DNA of 59,821 nucleotides from Bacteroidota bacterium (GCA_018268135.1 JAFDXD010000123.1:1-59821), one strand, 5' to 3'; counted from the first letter of the stretch, positions 7,127 to 16,616 are shown. Numbers and translations: made by a program. The notes: generated from the sequence alone by a model not told the origin.

Positions 7127-9262
7127 TCAACGTCCGGTTGTAGTAATGGAATCTGCCAATGCCGGTTTCTTTTTATTGTCGGGCAATAAAGCAGGTTCTT
7201 TTGGTTTTAAGTTTGTAGTATCTTTTTTCTTATTGTCTTTCTTAGAAGTATCTGTAGTTAGCTTACTTAACTCATCTTCATTATCGCCATCATCTATACC
7301 TACCGTATCTTTAATAACTTTTATATACCCTTTTGCTATCAAATAAGCAGAGTCTTTTGAGTGTCGCAAACTATCTTGTTTTCTCATTTCTACAAAAATC
7401 CTCGGAGGTATCAGGTTTAGGTTAGACAGGCGCTCTACTTCTGCCAGCCTTCCCTTATCTGTTATAGAATCTTTTAAATATTTTTCTATCATTAACCCTA
7501 CTATCGGTGCCGCATAGGTGCCGCCAAAGCGCCCACTATTTTCCACCACACACATGATTGCAATTTTTGGATTTTCTCGAGGTGCAAATCCGCAAAAGAA
7601 GGCATGGTTAGGCTGTTTTACTCCCCTGTAATAATTTTCTACGGTACCCGTTTTTCCGCAAATGGTTATTCCCGATACTTTTGCACCGCCGCCTGTACCT
7701 CTTTCTACCACTCCTTGCATACCGTCATGCACCACTTCAAAAATACTATCCGGAATATCAATAGCACTATGCCTTTTTCTGTATTGCTCTAAAATGCCGG
7801 TATGGTCGCCACCTTCTATGGAATCTACCACATGAGGAGTAATGTACCATCCCTTGTTGGCAATGTAAGCCATTTCATTAGCTACCTGCAAGGGAGTTAC
7901 ATCCACTTCGCCCTGGCCAATACTTACAGATCTAAAGGAGCAATAATTCCAGTGCCCTTTACCATAAGCTTTATTATAATAGGCCGGTGTAGGTATTAGT
8001 CCTTTTTTTTCGGCAGGAACATCTACCCCAAGTTTATGACCTAACCCAAACGCATACATGTAACGATCCCAACTTGCCAGGCTGCTATCAATATTCGGAT
8101 AAACAGGATTGTCAATTACTCTCTGCATAACTGTAGCAAAATAAGTATTGTCCGAAACGGTAATAGCTCCTCTTAAATCAAATGTACCCCTGTCTAAGCA
8201 CTTCATTGGCCTGCCACTGCCGCAGCCATAAAAAGCTCCTCCGCAGGTTACCTTAAAGCCGGTAGTAATCACTCCCTCATGCAAGCCTACCAGGGCCTGC
8301 AGGGTTTTAAAAGTAGAGCCGGGCGAGTAGGTTGCACTCACCGTTCTATTGAGCAGGGGCAAAGCCGGGTTTAAAAATAATTGCGAAAAATGTTTACGCC
8401 TTTCACTACCCGATAAAAACTGAGGCTTATAGGTAGGGGCGCTCACCATTGCAAGTATCCCACCAGTTTTGGGGTCTATTGCTACAATAGAGCCCAACTT
8501 ATTCTCCATTAATTTTTCGCCAAATTCCTGTAAACTAATATCTATGGAAGTATGTAAATTTTGTCCTGCTACAGCAGCCGTATCATACTTTCCGTTTTCC
8601 ATTTTTTCTGTAAGGCGGTTTTTATTATCCCGTTTCCAATATTCAATACCCCGCTGCCCCATCAGTACTTTTTCATAGGTCCTTTCAATTCCCGTCATGC
8701 CGGCATAGTCGCCGCTAACATAGCCTTCCTGCTCATGCTTTTTTAAATAATTGGCATCTACTTCTGCCGTATATCCCAATACATTGGCAGCAGCCTCATA
8801 AGGATAGCTCCTTACCGAACGCTCCTGCAAATAAAAAGCAGGAGCAAATCTGTACATAGATTCATTGAGCATTGCCATTTTTCTATCATCAAGCAGCGGC
8901 TCAAATACCGACGACCTTGCTCTCCCGTTTTTAATAATCAATTCTACAATCCTATTTCTAAACTGTGCAGTATCTATGCCCAATATATTGCACAGTGATG
9001 CCGTATCAATACCTTTTAATTTATTGGGGGTTACCATCAAGTCAGAAATGGTAGTGTTTTGCAAAATTGGATGGCCATGCCTGTCAAATACAATGCCCCT
9101 ATCAGGGTAAATTACTTTTCTAAAAGTGCCCTGCTCTTCTGCCATTATTTTATATTCAGAAGAAAACAGTTGAAGATGTGCCAGTTGAAGTATAATCACC
9201 AGAAACATGCCTGCAAAAACAAGCATGATAACATTTTTTCTCGACTGGTTAAAAACAGGCAT
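7127..9262 (-). CDS. mrdA: Penicillin-binding protein 2 (elongation-specific transpeptidase)
   Basis: 711 residues. One N-terminal membrane helix (about 11-31), then the PBP dimerisation region (about 50-215) and the transpeptidase domain (about 240-600). Catalytic motifs are complete: Ser316-Thr-Phe-Lys319 (SPGSTFK), Ser370-Asp-Asn372, and Lys537-Thr-Gly539. Three cysteines at about 340, 347 and 355 lie between the first two motifs. PBP2 crosslinks strands made by RodA. The last 70 residues are a hydrophilic Lys/Asp/Thr-rich tail that is not part of the enzyme fold. Gaps to rodA (3 bp) and mreD (205 bp) differ, and the larger one holds a dispersed repeat. Confidence 0.97.
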   Translation of the reverse strand: MPVFNQSRKNVIMLVFAGMFLVIILQLAHLQLFSSEYKIMAEEQGTFRKVIYPDRGIVFDRHGHPILQNTTISDLMVTPNKLKGIDTASLCNILGIDTAQFRNRIVELIIKNGRARSSVFEPLLDDRKMAMLNESMYRFAPAFYLQERSVRSYPYEAAANVLGYTAEVDANYLKKHEQEGYVSGDYAGMTGIERTYEKVLMGQRGIEYWKRDNKNRLTEKMENGKYDTAAVAGQNLHTSIDISLQEFGEKLMENKLGSIVAIDPKTGGILAMVSAPTYKPQFLSGSERRKHFSQLFLNPALPLLNRTVSATYSPGSTFKTLQALVGLHEGVITTGFKVTCGGAFYGCGSGRPMKCLDRGTFDLRGAITVSDNTYFATVMQRVIDNPVYPNIDSSLASWDRYMYAFGLGHKLGVDVPAEKKGLIPTPAYYNKAYGKGHWNYCSFRSVSIGQGEVDVTPLQVANEMAYIANKGWYITPHVVDSIEGGDHTGILEQYRKRHSAIDIPDSIFEVVHDGMQGVVERGTGGGAKVSGITICGKTGTVENYYRGVKQPNHAFFCGFAPRENPKIAIMCVVENSGRFGGTYAAPIVGLMIEKYLKDSITDKGRLAEVERLSNLNLIPPRIFVEMRKQDSLRHSKDSAYLIAKGYIKVIKDTVGIDDGDNEDELSKLTTDTSKKDNKKKDTTNLKPKEPALLPDNKKKPALADSITTTGR

Positions 9263-9299
9263 TTATATTAATATTTTTTTGTGCTATCTACATTTTACC

Positions 9300-9420
9300 A
9301 TTATCAGCATCAGCTCCCGCTGTACATTACAAGTACGGCACAGCAGCTTACGCACATTGCTTCACCGGGCTTTTCATTTCCATCGGGCAGCCCATCAGCA
9401 TTAGTACTACATTGGCCAAT
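9300..9420. repeat. Dispersed intergenic repeat, copy A
   Basis: In the 205-bp gap between mreD and mrdA. It shares blocks with two other gaps. With copy B: CAAGTACGGCACA (from 9330), TCACCGGGCTTT (from 9362) and TTCCATCGGGC (9378-9388, B has TTCAATCAGGGC). With copy C: TATCAGCAT then CCCGCTGTAC (9302-9325) and TTCCATCGGG then CCATCAGC. It has no convincing coding frame. It is more GC-rich than the flanking gap sequence. Confidence 0.65.
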
Positions 9421-9467
9421 ATTGCCCTATGGCTTTGCAGCATTTATTTTACAAAGCAAGGCAAATT

Positions 9468-10001
9468 TTAAATAGTATTCGTTCTGAATTTTTGTTTCCG
9501 GTTAAATACAAGTTCGGTAATAAATATCAGTAAAATACTAATGGCTGTAGAAAGAATTGTTTTGATTAAGAAATACCAAATGTTACCAAATTGCCAGGCT
9601 TCTAAAAAAAACAACCAGGCATTGTGCAGCAAACAAAGTACGGCAATAAAAATAAAATAGGGCAATGGGCCACCCATGCTTTTAATGGAAGGCTCCTGGT
9701 AGTTGGTATCAGCCCCTTCTTGTGGAATAAGCATATTTACCAAAAAAGGTTTTATATAAGCAATCAGTACACATGCGGCGGCATGAAAGCCTGGCTGGTG
9801 GCGAAAACTATCCAATGTAAAGCCCAATAAAAATGCAATAAACATCAGCCAGGTACGTGGCATTTTAAAAGGGAGCCAAATGATAAACAGAAAATATACA
9901 TAGGGAGTAATCATTTGGTGCAGGCTTATCTTATCCAGTACAAAATGCTGAAAAAAAATAAATAATATAAAGCGGATAATATTTTTTACAAGGCTGCTCA
10001 T
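9468..10001 (-). CDS. mreD: Rod shape-determining protein MreD
   Basis: 177 residues with five to six predicted membrane segments and the typical MreD pattern: an early aromatic hydrophobic block, then FLLGFTLDSFRHQPGFHAAACVLIAYIKPFLV near residues 57-90. Sequence conservation in this family is low, so position carries weight: it lies directly between mreC (8-bp gap) and mrdA. MreD is an inner-membrane scaffold protein of the elongasome that works with MreC to regulate RodA-PBP2. Confidence 0.93.
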   Translation of the reverse strand: MSSLVKNIIRFILFIFFQHFVLDKISLHQMITPYVYFLFIIWLPFKMPRTWLMFIAFLLGFTLDSFRHQPGFHAAACVLIAYIKPFLVNMLIPQEGADTNYQEPSIKSMGGPLPYFIFIAVLCLLHNAWLFFLEAWQFGNIWYFLIKTILSTAISILLIFITELVFNRKQKFRTNTI

Positions 10002-10009
10002 GGCCGGTA

Positions 10010-10867
10010 TTATTGTTGTTGCTTTTTAAGTTTATCCAAAATTTTATTTACCGGCTCCTGCTGATCATTCATTATTGCGTAAGCAAATTCAAGATTATAA
10101 AAATTGGCTGCGGTATGAAATTTTATTTTAAAATTATTGGTGGCGGTTTCGGCCAATACCTCTTCTACCCTCCCTAACATCATCCCTTTAGGAAAAGTGG
10201 TACTTAGTCCGCTGGTAATGATGGTATCGCCTTTAGCAACCTTTGCACTTTTTGGAATATTATTAAGCGTTAAAATATTTGGCTGCTTTCCGTCCCAACT
10301 AAGGGTGCCTACTTCGCCGCCTTTTAGCAACTTGCCGCTTATATGGCTGTCTTTATGCAGCAGGCTCATTACTACTGCGTAGTTTCCATTTACTTCTGTA
10401 ATAATTCCTACTACGGCATTATTTGCATCAGCTACCCCCATCCCTGCTTTTAGTTTTTTTACATTATCGCCCGATAGTACAATATAGTTTGACGGAGTAG
10501 AAACAGAGTTTGAAACCACTTTAGTGTGGAGGTAAGTAATTTTTCGGTATTGAGTAAGGGAGTCTATTTTTATGGTATCTACCTGTGTTCTGGTAGCGCT
10601 GTCGGGCAGGTCAAAATTCGATTTTAATTTGTTGTATAAAACCTCGTTGGCTTTTATCAACGAATCATTGGTTCGTTTTAATTGAAAATAATATTCTACT
10701 TTATTGTATTGCTCATTTACTTTACCGGTAATATTGTTGGCTGTATTATCAAACATTGCTTCGTGATAACGATTATAATGCACAATCAAATATAGGCTCA
10801 GCACCTGCAGTACCAGGAAGGTTAAAAAGTTAAAATAGCGGCGGATGAAAAGAAAGATATTACGCAC
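10010..10867 (-). CDS. mreC: Rod shape-determining protein MreC
   Basis: 285 residues. A membrane helix at about 12-30 is followed by a coiled-coil stretch (about 45-85) and a periplasmic beta domain. The block YIVLSGDNVKKLKAGMGVADANNAVVGI and the later GDTIITSGLSTTFPKGMMLGRV are strong MreC signatures. MreC is a bitopic periplasmic protein that binds and activates PBP2. It follows mreB with a 96-bp gap that holds a perfect 14-bp inverted repeat. Confidence 0.96.
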   Translation of the reverse strand: MRNIFLFIRRYFNFLTFLVLQVLSLYLIVHYNRYHEAMFDNTANNITGKVNEQYNKVEYYFQLKRTNDSLIKANEVLYNKLKSNFDLPDSATRTQVDTIKIDSLTQYRKITYLHTKVVSNSVSTPSNYIVLSGDNVKKLKAGMGVADANNAVVGIITEVNGNYAVVMSLLHKDSHISGKLLKGGEVGTLSWDGKQPNILTLNNIPKSAKVAKGDTIITSGLSTTFPKGMMLGRVEEVLAETATNNFKIKFHTAANFYNLEFAYAIMNDQQEPVNKILDKLKKQQQ

Positions 10868-10895
10868 CGTGTTGTAGAATATTTAATATTGAAAA

Positions 10896-10938
10896 TCTAC
10901 ATTCTAAAAGAGGGAAGAAAATTATTTTAGAATGTAGA
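10896..10938. repeat. Perfect 14-bp inverted repeat between mreB and mreC
   Basis: TCTACATTCTAAAA (10896-10909) and TTTTAGAATGTAGA (10925-10938) are exact reverse complements separated by 15 bp. An 11-bp direct repeat TGTAGAATATT also occurs at 10873-10883 and 10933-10943. There is no T-run beyond the stem on the minus strand to mark a classical terminator. It may set the mreB to mreC expression ratio by RNA processing or partial termination. Confidence 0.7.
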
Positions 10939-10963
10939 ATATTCATTTTATTGTATTATGCAA

Positions 10964-11989
10964 TTACCGCATCACAAAAGGATAGCGGTCATAATTTTTT
11001 AAAGCTATGCCGGTACCTCTTACCACGCTTTTAAGCGGATCATCAGCTACATGTACCGGAAGTTTTATTTTGTTTGCAATGCGTTTATCAAGCCCACGCA
11101 AAAGAGCTCCACCACCTGTAATGTATAGGCCACGCCTGTAAATATCTGCTGCCAGTTCGGGCGGAGTAGTTTCCAGGGCTTTTAAAATGGCTTCTTCTAT
11201 TTTAAAGATACTTTTATCTAAAGCTTCTGCCACCTCCTGGTAGCTCACCATTACCTGCTTGGGTATGCCGGTTACAAGGTCTCGGCCGTTTACCGGAATA
11301 TCATCCGGAGGATTATCGAGGTCTTTCATAGCGGCTCCTACCTGTATTTTTATTTGCTCTGCTGTACGCTCTCCTATCAAAAGGCTGTGATAGCGGCGTA
11401 AAGCTTCCATAATATCGGCAGTAAACTCATCTCCGGCTATCCTTATACTTTGGTCGCACACAATACCTGCTAAAGCTATTACAGTAATACCGGTGGTACC
11501 GCCTCCAATGTCTATAATCATGTTTCCTACCGGCTCTTCTACATCTATACCAATACCCAGTGCGGCTGCCATTGGTTCATGTATCAGGTACACTTCTTTG
11601 GCGCCGGCCTGCTCAGCGCTATCCCTTACGGCACGTTTTTCTACTTCGGTAATGCTACTTGGGATACATATCATCATGCGCCAGCTTGGGGCAAACAAAG
11701 GCTTTTTAGCATACACCAGCTTTATCAATTCCCGTATCATCAGCTCTGCTGCATTAAAATCGGCAATTACTCCATCTCTCAAAGGCCTTACTGTACGGAT
11801 GCTTTCATGCGTTTTCTCATGCATCATTAAAGCCTTTTTGCCAACGGCAAGCAGGTTTTTAGGATTGTTTCTGTCTAATGCTACAATAGAGGGCTCATTT
11901 ACCACTACTTCATCATTATGAATGATGAGGGTATTGGCTGTACCAAGGTCTATTGCTATTTCTTGTGTAAAAAAATTGAAAATTCCCAT
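10964..11989 (-). CDS. mreB: Rod shape-determining protein MreB (actin homologue)
   Basis: 341 residues, the family norm. N-terminal amphipathic MGIFNFFTQEIAIDLGTANT (membrane binding plus phosphate 1 motif), IHEPMAAALGIGI, the phosphate 2 motif MIIDIGGGTTGITVI, and the adenosine motif YITGGGALLRGLDKRI are all present. MreB forms membrane-bound filaments that orient the elongation machinery. It is the first gene of the minus-strand cluster. Upstream, at 12108-12139, are two exact 12-bp direct repeats that could be an operator. I found no perfect TAnnTTTG box in its upstream gap. Confidence 0.98.
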   Translation of the reverse strand: MGIFNFFTQEIAIDLGTANTLIIHNDEVVVNEPSIVALDRNNPKNLLAVGKKALMMHEKTHESIRTVRPLRDGVIADFNAAELMIRELIKLVYAKKPLFAPSWRMMICIPSSITEVEKRAVRDSAEQAGAKEVYLIHEPMAAALGIGIDVEEPVGNMIIDIGGGTTGITVIALAGIVCDQSIRIAGDEFTADIMEALRRYHSLLIGERTAEQIKIQVGAAMKDLDNPPDDIPVNGRDLVTGIPKQVMVSYQEVAEALDKSIFKIEEAILKALETTPPELAADIYRRGLYITGGGALLRGLDKRIANKIKLPVHVADDPLKSVVRGTGIALKNYDRYPFVMR

Positions 11990-12107
11990 AGTATTTTAAA
12001 ATGACAATCGTATAAAAATCAATGCTCGCAAAGTTGATATAAAATATTGGATTTACAAGAACAAAAAAATAAATTTTATCACAATGTTTCCAACAATTTA
12101 AAAATAG

Positions 12108-12139
12108 CTGCTAACAATACTTTTACCCTGCTAACAATA
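12108..12139. repeat. Two 12-bp direct repeats upstream of mreB
   Basis: CTGCTAACAATA occurs at 12108-12119 and again at 12128-12139. The 20-bp period is two DNA helical turns, so both copies face the same side. They lie 119-150 bp upstream of the mreB start and just past the end of purD. Confidence 0.55.
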
Positions 12140-12186
12140 TTAGCCTTAAAAACAGCGTATATACATTTACGTTAGACAAGAGTATT

Positions 12187-13467
12187 TTATTTAAATTCAT
12201 ACCCAATATCTTTCCGATAATAAATCCCTTCAAAAGTAATACCCTCTAATACCCTGGCAGATAACGCACTGGCAGCATTTATATTATCTTCAAAGGCAGT
12301 ACTTACTAAAACCCTGCCGCCATTGGTTACTATCTTATCGCCTGCACGGGCAGTACCGGCATGAAACAAGAGGCAATTTGGTGGGAGGCTGCTGTGCAGT
12401 CCGCTAATAGTTTTACCTTTTTGATACTCCTCAGGATATCCGCCGCTTACTGCTACTGTAGCCACGGCTGATCGTTTATCCGTTAGTATTTCAATATTAT
12501 TGAGTGTACCATTGCCCGCTGCTAGCAATAACTGCACCAGGTCATTTTGCAGCCTGGGTATTACTACTTCGGTTTCGGGGTCGCCCATGCGGCAGTTGTA
12601 TTCTATTACATAAGGCTCGCCATTATCTATCATCAGGCCAAAAAATACAAACCCTTTATAGTCCATATTTTCTTTATAAAGTCCGTCAATAGTGGGTTTT
12701 ACAATTTTGTCAATTACTTTGGCTTTTAATTTTTCATCAAAAAAAGGCAGGGGGCTTACGGCTCCCATCCCGCCGGTATTAAGGCCGGTATCGTCCTCAC
12801 CAATTCTTTTATAATCTTTTGCTTCGGGCAATAAAACATAATCTTTTCCATCGGTTAACGCAAAAACACTCATTTCAATCCCTTTCAAAAATTGCTCAAC
12901 AACTACTTTTTTTCCGGCTTCACCAAATTTTGCTTTTTGAATCATGCTTTCAAATTCTGTTAAAGCATCCTGGTGGGTATTACAAATGAGAACCCCTTTG
13001 CCTGCTGCAAGCCCATCGGCTTTTAGTACAATGGGTAAGCTGTGGTTTGCAATATACTCTACCCCCTGAGTGTAATTAGCTTCGCTAAACTCCTGATAAG
13101 AGGCTGTCGGGATATGGTGCCTTTGCATAAAAGCTTTTGCAAAAGCCTTGCTGCCTTCTAACTGTGCCGGTATTTTGGCCGGGCCAATTACGGCAATATG
13201 AGAGGTGTTTTTATTAGATTTAAAGAAATCTGTAATTCCTTTTACCAGAGGCTCTTCGGGCCCTACTACTACCATTTCTATTGAATTTTTGATACAGGAT
13301 TCTGCCAAACCTTCAAAATTGGTGATGGCAATATCAAGCACGGTACAGATGCCGGCCGTACCTGCATTGCCGGGGGCAATAAAAAGTTCGGAACAAAGTG
13401 GGCTTTGTAGTATTTTCCAGGCGAGTGTATGCTCCCTACCGCCAGAACCTATTAAAAGAATCTTCAT
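12187..13467 (-). CDS. purD: Phosphoribosylamine-glycine ligase (GAR synthetase)
   Basis: 426 residues, as expected. N-terminal LIGSGGREHTLAWKI, the ATP-grasp region with VLKADGLAAGKGVLIC and VVEQFLKGIEMSVFAL, then NTGGMGAVSPLP and VIEYNCRMGDPETE. The enzyme joins 5-phosphoribosylamine to glycine with ATP in purine biosynthesis. It stands alone: no other pur gene is nearby. A minus-strand TACCTTTG box at 13521-13528 would give a leader of about 50 nt. I looked for a purine riboswitch in the leader and saw no convincing structure. Confidence 0.98.
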   Translation of the reverse strand: MKILLIGSGGREHTLAWKILQSPLCSELFIAPGNAGTAGICTVLDIAITNFEGLAESCIKNSIEMVVVGPEEPLVKGITDFFKSNKNTSHIAVIGPAKIPAQLEGSKAFAKAFMQRHHIPTASYQEFSEANYTQGVEYIANHSLPIVLKADGLAAGKGVLICNTHQDALTEFESMIQKAKFGEAGKKVVVEQFLKGIEMSVFALTDGKDYVLLPEAKDYKRIGEDDTGLNTGGMGAVSPLPFFDEKLKAKVIDKIVKPTIDGLYKENMDYKGFVFFGLMIDNGEPYVIEYNCRMGDPETEVVIPRLQNDLVQLLLAAGNGTLNNIEILTDKRSAVATVAVSGGYPEEYQKGKTISGLHSSLPPNCLLFHAGTARAGDKIVTNGGRVLVSTAFEDNINAASALSARVLEGITFEGIYYRKDIGYEFK

Positions 13468-13520
13468 GAAATGAGTGTAAATGGGGTGATAAAAGTAATG
13501 ATATGATTACAATTTTGCCG

Positions 13521-13528
13521 CAAAGGTA
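13521..13528 (-). promoter_or_regulatory. TAnnTTTG -7 box for purD
   Basis: The minus strand reads TACCTTTG, 53 bp before the purD ATG at 13467. Confidence 0.45.
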
Positions 13529-13661
13529 TTATCTTAAATATAATATAAACGAAGGCTTTTTTAAAAAATTGAATTGCAGAATTTACATTACTCAAAAGAT
13601 TTTGCCTATTTTGGGCAACAGAACTAAAACCTTTCTAGCAAAAAAAATTAAAAAATTTACT

Positions 13662-15335
13662 ATGAATGAGCTGGTAACATCATCGGGAAAGCACCCCAAA
13701 GCATTGTACATTTTATTTTTTACAGAAATGTGGGAGCGCTTTGCATATTATTTAATGGTGGGCATTTTACTTTTATATTTAATTGATACTACTACAGGTG
13801 GTAAAGGGTTTTCGCAAAATGTGGGAGCCGATGTAGTGGGTAGCTTTATAGCGCTTGTGTACCTAACACCATTTATTGGCGGGCTTATTGCCGACAGGTA
13901 CCTGGGTTATATTAAATCTATTTTTCTTGGGGGTAGCCTTATGGCGCTTGGGTATTTTGGCTTAGCCTTACCGGGCAATACGGCAATGTACATTTCCCTT
14001 TCACTTATTATTATTGGCAATGGTTTTTTTAAACCTAATATTTCTACCATACTTGGTAATATTTATAACCGGGCCGATTTAAAGCCATTAAAAGATAATG
14101 CTTATAATATCTTTTACATGGGTATTAATATTGGCGCTTTTGTTTGCAATTTTGTAGCTGCCTATTTACGCAATGCCTATGGCTGGGGATATGCTTTTGC
14201 TGCCGCCGGGGTAGGGTTGGTAATTGGGTTAGTAACATTGGCATCTAATTTAAAGCATGTAAAAGAGGGTGATATTAAAAAACCTGTAGAAGCTGAGGAT
14301 ATGTCATTAGGGCAAATATTCGGCTATGTATTTTTACCTGCAATTATTACTGCCATTATCGGTTGGTTTTTACCTAAATTAATTTTTGGCACTACCATTA
14401 TGGGTAGTCAGGCCAATGATGCATTTATTTTTGCCTGCTTACCCATTATAGCATTTTATGTATCGCTTTGGGTAAAAGCAAAGGGGCAAGATAAAAAAGG
14501 GATTGGAGCATTACTATTTATTTTTACTGTTAGTATTATTTTTTGGACTATTTATAATCAAAACTCTACAGGCCTTACCATTTGGGCCGAAAAACATACA
14601 GACAGAAAAGCATCTGAAACTACGGAGAAAATTGTAAGCAGAATTTTTCCAATGCAGAAAGTAACAGACACTCCCCGGCTTGTAAACAAAGTAAATGAAT
14701 ACATGGTAGAAGTGAAAGGAGCCGATGGAAAGGTAGAACAGGTAATGGGCCCCGACCCTTACTTTAACAATGTACCCAAAAGTGAATGGCCAAATGGCAA
14801 GGATGAAAAACTAATCAATACAGAGTTATTCCAGTCTATCAATCCCTTGTTTATTGTAGTACTAACATTAATATTTGTACCACTATTTGGCTATCTGCGA
14901 CAGCGAGGGAAAGAGCCTACCACAGCTTCTAAATTTGGAATGGCATTATTTATTTCGGGTTTATCGGCGCTGGTAATGGTGTTTGCTATTTTATCAGTTC
15001 CATCTATCTATGGCTATAAAACAGGGCCCGGCTGGCTTTGGGCTACTTATTTTGTATTTACAATTAGTGAAATTTTCTTAAGCCCAATTGGCTTGTCGCT
15101 TGTATCAAAGTTAGCGCCTGCAAGGCTTACGGCTTTAATGATGGGAGGATGGTTTTTATCTACCTCTATTGGTGGTAAAATAGCGGGAGTGATGACAAGT
15201 TTCTGGGATGATTTTACGGATAAAAAAATATTCTTCCTCATCCTGGTTGTGGCAGCATTTTTAGGAGGGATATTAATATTTTCGAGGTTAAAATCGCTCA
15301 ACCAGATTGTAAAAGACAAAACGGGGTCTGCATAA
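13662..15335 (+). CDS. POT/PTR-family proton-coupled peptide transporter
   Basis: I placed the start at ATG 13662 (MNELVTSSGKHPKALY). The frame stays open upstream to 13503, but that part has no family similarity and lies in the divergent promoter gap with purD. The product is 557 residues with about 12-14 membrane helices. The family signatures are LFFTEMWERFAYYLMVGIL (the ExxERFxYY motif) and NIFYMGINIGAFVCNF. POT proteins import di- and tripeptides with protons. A large hydrophilic loop at about residues 315-395 between membrane halves carries KNVPKSEWP-type sequence and is typical of Bacteroidota members. A bidirectional-looking terminator follows at 15368. Confidence 0.93.
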   Translation: MNELVTSSGKHPKALYILFFTEMWERFAYYLMVGILLLYLIDTTTGGKGFSQNVGADVVGSFIALVYLTPFIGGLIADRYLGYIKSIFLGGSLMALGYFGLALPGNTAMYISLSLIIIGNGFFKPNISTILGNIYNRADLKPLKDNAYNIFYMGINIGAFVCNFVAAYLRNAYGWGYAFAAAGVGLVIGLVTLASNLKHVKEGDIKKPVEAEDMSLGQIFGYVFLPAIITAIIGWFLPKLIFGTTIMGSQANDAFIFACLPIIAFYVSLWVKAKGQDKKGIGALLFIFTVSIIFWTIYNQNSTGLTIWAEKHTDRKASETTEKIVSRIFPMQKVTDTPRLVNKVNEYMVEVKGADGKVEQVMGPDPYFNNVPKSEWPNGKDEKLINTELFQSINPLFIVVLTLIFVPLFGYLRQRGKEPTTASKFGMALFISGLSALVMVFAILSVPSIYGYKTGPGWLWATYFVFTISEIFLSPIGLSLVSKLAPARLTALMMGGWFLSTSIGGKIAGVMTSFWDDFTDKKIFFLILVVAAFLGGILIFSRLKSLNQIVKDKTGSA

Positions 15336-15367
15336 AATTGTATTGTGAATTTCTGATAATAGAAAAT

Positions 15368-15401
15368 AAAAGCCGCATCTTTCTTTTGGATGCGGCTTTT
15401 T
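15368..15401 (+). terminator. Intrinsic terminator between convergent genes
   Basis: AAAGCCGCATC pairs with GATGCGGCTTT around a short TTTCTTTTG loop. T-runs follow on both strands (five T on plus, AAATAAAA before it), so it may serve both the POT gene and the DUF1501 gene. Confidence 0.85.
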
Positions 15402-15422
15402 GATTTATCACATTTTCGATTG

Positions 15423-16616
15423 CTATATAAAATTCAAATACTCTGCTTTTCTATCTAAAATTTTATAATCATCTGCCCCCAGCCATTTATTTAAAACGGT
15501 GGCATATACATTTTTAAAATCTACTTTATATTTTAGGTCTCCTTCATTAAGGTCGGTAAGATCGGGCATGGCATTAAGAATTCCTTTTTGTTTTAAGCCG
15601 CCACTAATGAAAAACATACTGTTTGCTGTGCCATGGTCGGTGCCATTACTTGCATTTTGTGATACCCTTCTGCCAAATTCAGAAAATGTCATCATCAGTA
15701 CATCATCAAATCGGTTATTGGCTTTAAGGTCTGCCGTAAATGCTTTAACAGCATCATTAAACTCAGTAAATAATCTTTTTTGCTGAGCTTCCTGATTAAC
15801 ATGAGTATCAAAACTACCAATAGATACATAATAAATTTTGGTATTGATATCAGACATGATAAGTGAGGCAATTGTTTTTAAATCTCTTGCAAACCCTGTA
15901 GCCGGATAGGTTTGTTTGGTAGGGTGCAATTTGCTTTGCTGAAAAATATAATCTGCACTATTGAGTGTTTCGCTCATTGTTTTGTATAAATAATCTACTG
16001 TTTCCTCTGAAGGGTGATGAGCAGCATTGATGTCTTTATAATATTTTTCGTTGCTGCTGCTGTATAATCTTCTGGGGTCTTTAAAGGCCAGGCCTTTTTC
16101 TTCGGTGCCTTTGAGGGCCAGGCTAAGCATATCATCTATTTCTAAAGCCTGGGTTGGCTTATCACATCCCTGGCATTGAGCATCTAAGTAACGGCCAATC
16201 CAACCGGTGTTTATAAAATCTTTACTATCGCTGGCGCTTTGCCAAATATCCATACTTCTAAAATGCGAACGATCGGGATTGGGATAGCCTACGCTATTTA
16301 ATATTCCCAGGCTACCATCGTCGTACAAGCCTTTAAAACATTCCAATGCCGGATTAAGGCCAACTTCGTCGGTTAATATTACTGCTTTATCTTTTGCAAT
16401 TCCGATTTTGGGCCGTGCTTTAAAGTAAATATCATTTGTAATAGGTACTACGGTATTTAGCCCATCATTGCCACCACTAAATTGTACTACCACCACCACT
16501 TTGTTGCCGGGAGGCACCATATGTGGCTTTTCAAATGCTTTTAAAAATTTAGGAAGCATTAATGAAGCTGTGGCCAATGAGCCTACTTGTATAAAATCTC
16601 TCCTCTTGATTACCAT
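15423..16616 (-). CDS. DUF1501 family protein
   Basis: 397 residues. It opens with a twin-arginine-like signal (KRRDFIQVGSLATASLMLP), which suggests export of a folded protein through Tat. Family hallmarks are VVVVVQFSGGNDGLNTVVP, PDRSHFRSMDIWQSAS, and FSEFGRRVSQNASNGTDHGT. DUF1501 proteins belong to the alkaline-phosphatase/sulfatase-like fold group, but no reaction is established. The gene follows a DUF1800 gene with a 73-bp gap on the same strand; the two families are often paired. Confidence 0.95.
   Translation of the reverse strand: MVIKRRDFIQVGSLATASLMLPKFLKAFEKPHMVPPGNKVVVVVQFSGGNDGLNTVVPITNDIYFKARPKIGIAKDKAVILTDEVGLNPALECFKGLYDDGSLGILNSVGYPNPDRSHFRSMDIWQSASDSKDFINTGWIGRYLDAQCQGCDKPTQALEIDDMLSLALKGTEEKGLAFKDPRRLYSSSNEKYYKDINAAHHPSEETVDYLYKTMSETLNSADYIFQQSKLHPTKQTYPATGFARDLKTIASLIMSDINTKIYYVSIGSFDTHVNQEAQQKRLFTEFNDAVKAFTADLKANNRFDDVLMMTFSEFGRRVSQNASNGTDHGTANSMFFISGGLKQKGILNAMPDLTDLNEGDLKYKVDFKNVYATVLNKWLGADDYKILDRKAEYLNFI

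Noticed and set aside
9281-9475. Open frames in the mreD-mrdA gap
   Set aside because: They run through repeat copy A and have no similarity or plausible start signal.
11493-11921. 142-codon open frame on the plus strand opposite mreB
   Set aside because: It is fully inside the strongly supported mreB gene, and its composition is that of a shadow frame.
13468-13520. Possible purine riboswitch in the purD leader
   Set aside because: The leader is about 50 nt, too short for the aptamer, and no three-way junction pattern is visible.
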